The notes under the pieces: generated by a model | Database searches by the model: none | The model's input: only the letters and a program-made list of their open reading frames with translations | What the model was told of the DNA's origin: nothing | Part shown: positions 5,494 to 6,143 of the stretch, one piece after another | How positions within the stretch are numbered: position 1 is the first letter of the stretch | Layout: each line of letters opens with the position of its first letter | Translations under genes and position numbers: made by a program | Origin: Actinomycetes bacterium | GTDB taxonomy: Bacteria > Actinomycetota > Thermoleophilia > Solirubrobacterales > Solirubrobacteraceae | DNA length: 6,143 nt | Direction of reading: 5' to 3' | NCBI GenBank assembly: GCA_023429855.1 | Contig: JAEZDB010000061.1 | Location: 1 to 6,143, forward strand

Positions 5494-5555
5494 GCGCGAT
5501 CGATGGCGTCCTCGCGACAGGACCTGTCGCCTCACCAACAACGAACGCGCGATCG
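5494..5555. repeat. 9-bp direct repeat flanking the palindrome
   Basis: GCGCGATCG occurs at 5494-5502 and again at 5547-5555, on either side of the palindrome at 5514-5530. Such words are common in GC-rich DNA, so this may be chance. Confidence 0.3.
5514..5530. promoter_or_regulatory. 17-bp perfect palindrome, candidate TetR operator
   Basis: GCGACAGG (5514-5521) and CCTGTCGC (5523-5530) are perfect 8-bp arms around A5522. The site is in the 250-bp divergent region between the unknown minus-strand gene (start 5450) and the TetR-family gene (start near 5701). TetR proteins commonly bind palindromes of this size and repress their own gene and a divergent neighbour. Binding by this particular repressor is inferred from position alone. 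Confidence 0.5.
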
Positions 5556-5700
5556 GTGCGTGACGCTACGACGGCCATGTCGTCCGCATCTGTGCTCCTC
5601 CCTCCGCCCCGTCCCGTCCGACACCTCCCGCGACCGCACCCCGCGGCGCCACACCACGCCTGGACCTTCGCTCGGCTCGTCTTCCCGGAGCTGCTGCGCC

Positions 5701-6143
5701 GTGATCTCGACTGACACCTTGATTACTCAGCTCGGCGCGCTCGGCGGCGAAGACGCCGGTTCCCCGCTGCGCTCCGGCGGCCCCCTGCCCCATGAACTTC
5801 GGCCGCTCGCCGGCGACGGACGCAAGGCCCGCACCCGAGCCGCGATCCTCGCGGGCGTCGAGGCGCTGATCGGCCCGGATGACCCGTATGCGATCAAGGC
5901 GCGAGACATCGCGAACCAGAGCGGCGTCTCTGTGGGCTCGCTCTACGTCCACTTCTCCAAGAAGGCCGACCTCCCGCTGACGCTGGCCTTTGAACGCGCC
6001 TGCCCACTCATCGCCGATCTCCACGCCGCACGTGACCAGCTCAGCGCTGCGCAGCGCATCTTGGCGCTTGGCGACCTGATCGCCGCGCTCTCGACACGGT
6101 CGCCGGCCGCGGCGCGCGCCCTGGCCACGACACGCGCCCGCCT
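5701..6143 (+). CDS. TetR-family transcriptional regulator, C-terminus cut by window end
   Basis: The frame is open from GTG 5701 to the window end (147 complete codons). It has a classic TetR N-terminal DNA-binding domain: helix 1 RTRAAILAGVEALIG (44-58), then ARDIANQSGVSVGSLYVHFSKKADL (67-91), where the SVGSLYVHFSKK segment is the recognition helix and the conserved Y-x-HF-x-K. The ligand-binding domain has only begun by the last visible residue, so the inducer cannot be guessed. A Gly/Pro-rich extension of about 40 residues precedes the domain. The start is uncertain: GTG 5701 has GGAG ten bases upstream; TTG 5719 and an upstream ATG 5503 are in frame too. The ATG 5503 choice would add 66 low-complexity Ser/Arg/Pro residues and swallow the palindrome, so it is less likely. 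Truncation is due to the window edge only. Confidence 0.88.
   Translation, partial: MISTDTLITQLGALGGEDAGSPLRSGGPLPHELRPLAGDGRKARTRAAILAGVEALIGPDDPYAIKARDIANQSGVSVGSLYVHFSKKADLPLTLAFERACPLIADLHAARDQLSAAQRILALGDLIAALSTRSPAAARALATTRAR

Noticed and set aside
5503..5700. ATG 5503 with a purine-rich GGAGAGGGAG upstream as the TetR start
   Set aside because: The added 66 residues are low-complexity Ser/Arg/Pro/Thr with poor coding character, and the frame would run through the candidate operator.
5566..6024. Minus-strand open frame opposite the TetR gene
   Set aside because: The plus strand encodes an unmistakable TetR helix-turn-helix; the antisense frame is Arg/Gly/Ala-rich without a domain.

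Overview
This is a GC-rich window with strongly GC-biased third codon positions, promoters that look leaderless, GTG starts and a secreted protein with a Pro-Thr-Glu linker. Together these point to a high-GC actinobacterium. Thermoleophilia/Solirubrobacterales is my best guess from gene style, but the sequence does not prove it. I see no rRNA, tRNA, CRISPR array, insertion sequence or prophage gene.

Layout from left to right. Positions 49-1437 (minus) encode a secreted two-domain protein with a DUF6801-like N-terminal half, a 51-residue Pro/Thr/Glu linker and a second beta-rich domain. Positions 1438-1822 are non-coding and hold this gene's ribosome binding site, a possible promoter, several inverted repeats and a convincing intrinsic terminator (1736-1762, minus) for the gene upstream. 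Positions 1823-2431 (minus) encode an ABATE/CGNR zinc-finger regulator. Positions 2490-3401 (minus) encode a stand-alone 5'-3' exonuclease of the DNA polymerase I N-terminal family. A 179-bp divergent region with two dyads, one of them a near-perfect 20-bp operator-like palindrome, separates the exonuclease from an AarF/UbiB/ABC1 atypical kinase at 3581-4972 (plus). The kinase converges, with a 10-bp gap, on an unrecognised 155-residue protein at 4983-5450 (minus). A second divergent region with a 17-bp perfect palindrome leads to a TetR-family repressor beginning near 5701 (plus) and cut by the window end.

How the genes relate. The exonuclease and CGNR genes share a strand with a 58-bp gap and one good terminator, so they may be co-transcribed, though the CGNR gene also has its own promoter-like hexamer. 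The TetR gene, the palindrome and the divergent unknown gene have the standard layout of a local repressor-operator-target module. Otherwise this looks like an ordinary chromosomal region of housekeeping and hypothetical genes. I found no strong evidence for a new multi-gene system; the best leads are the two operator-like palindromes and the unknown gene beside the TetR repressor.
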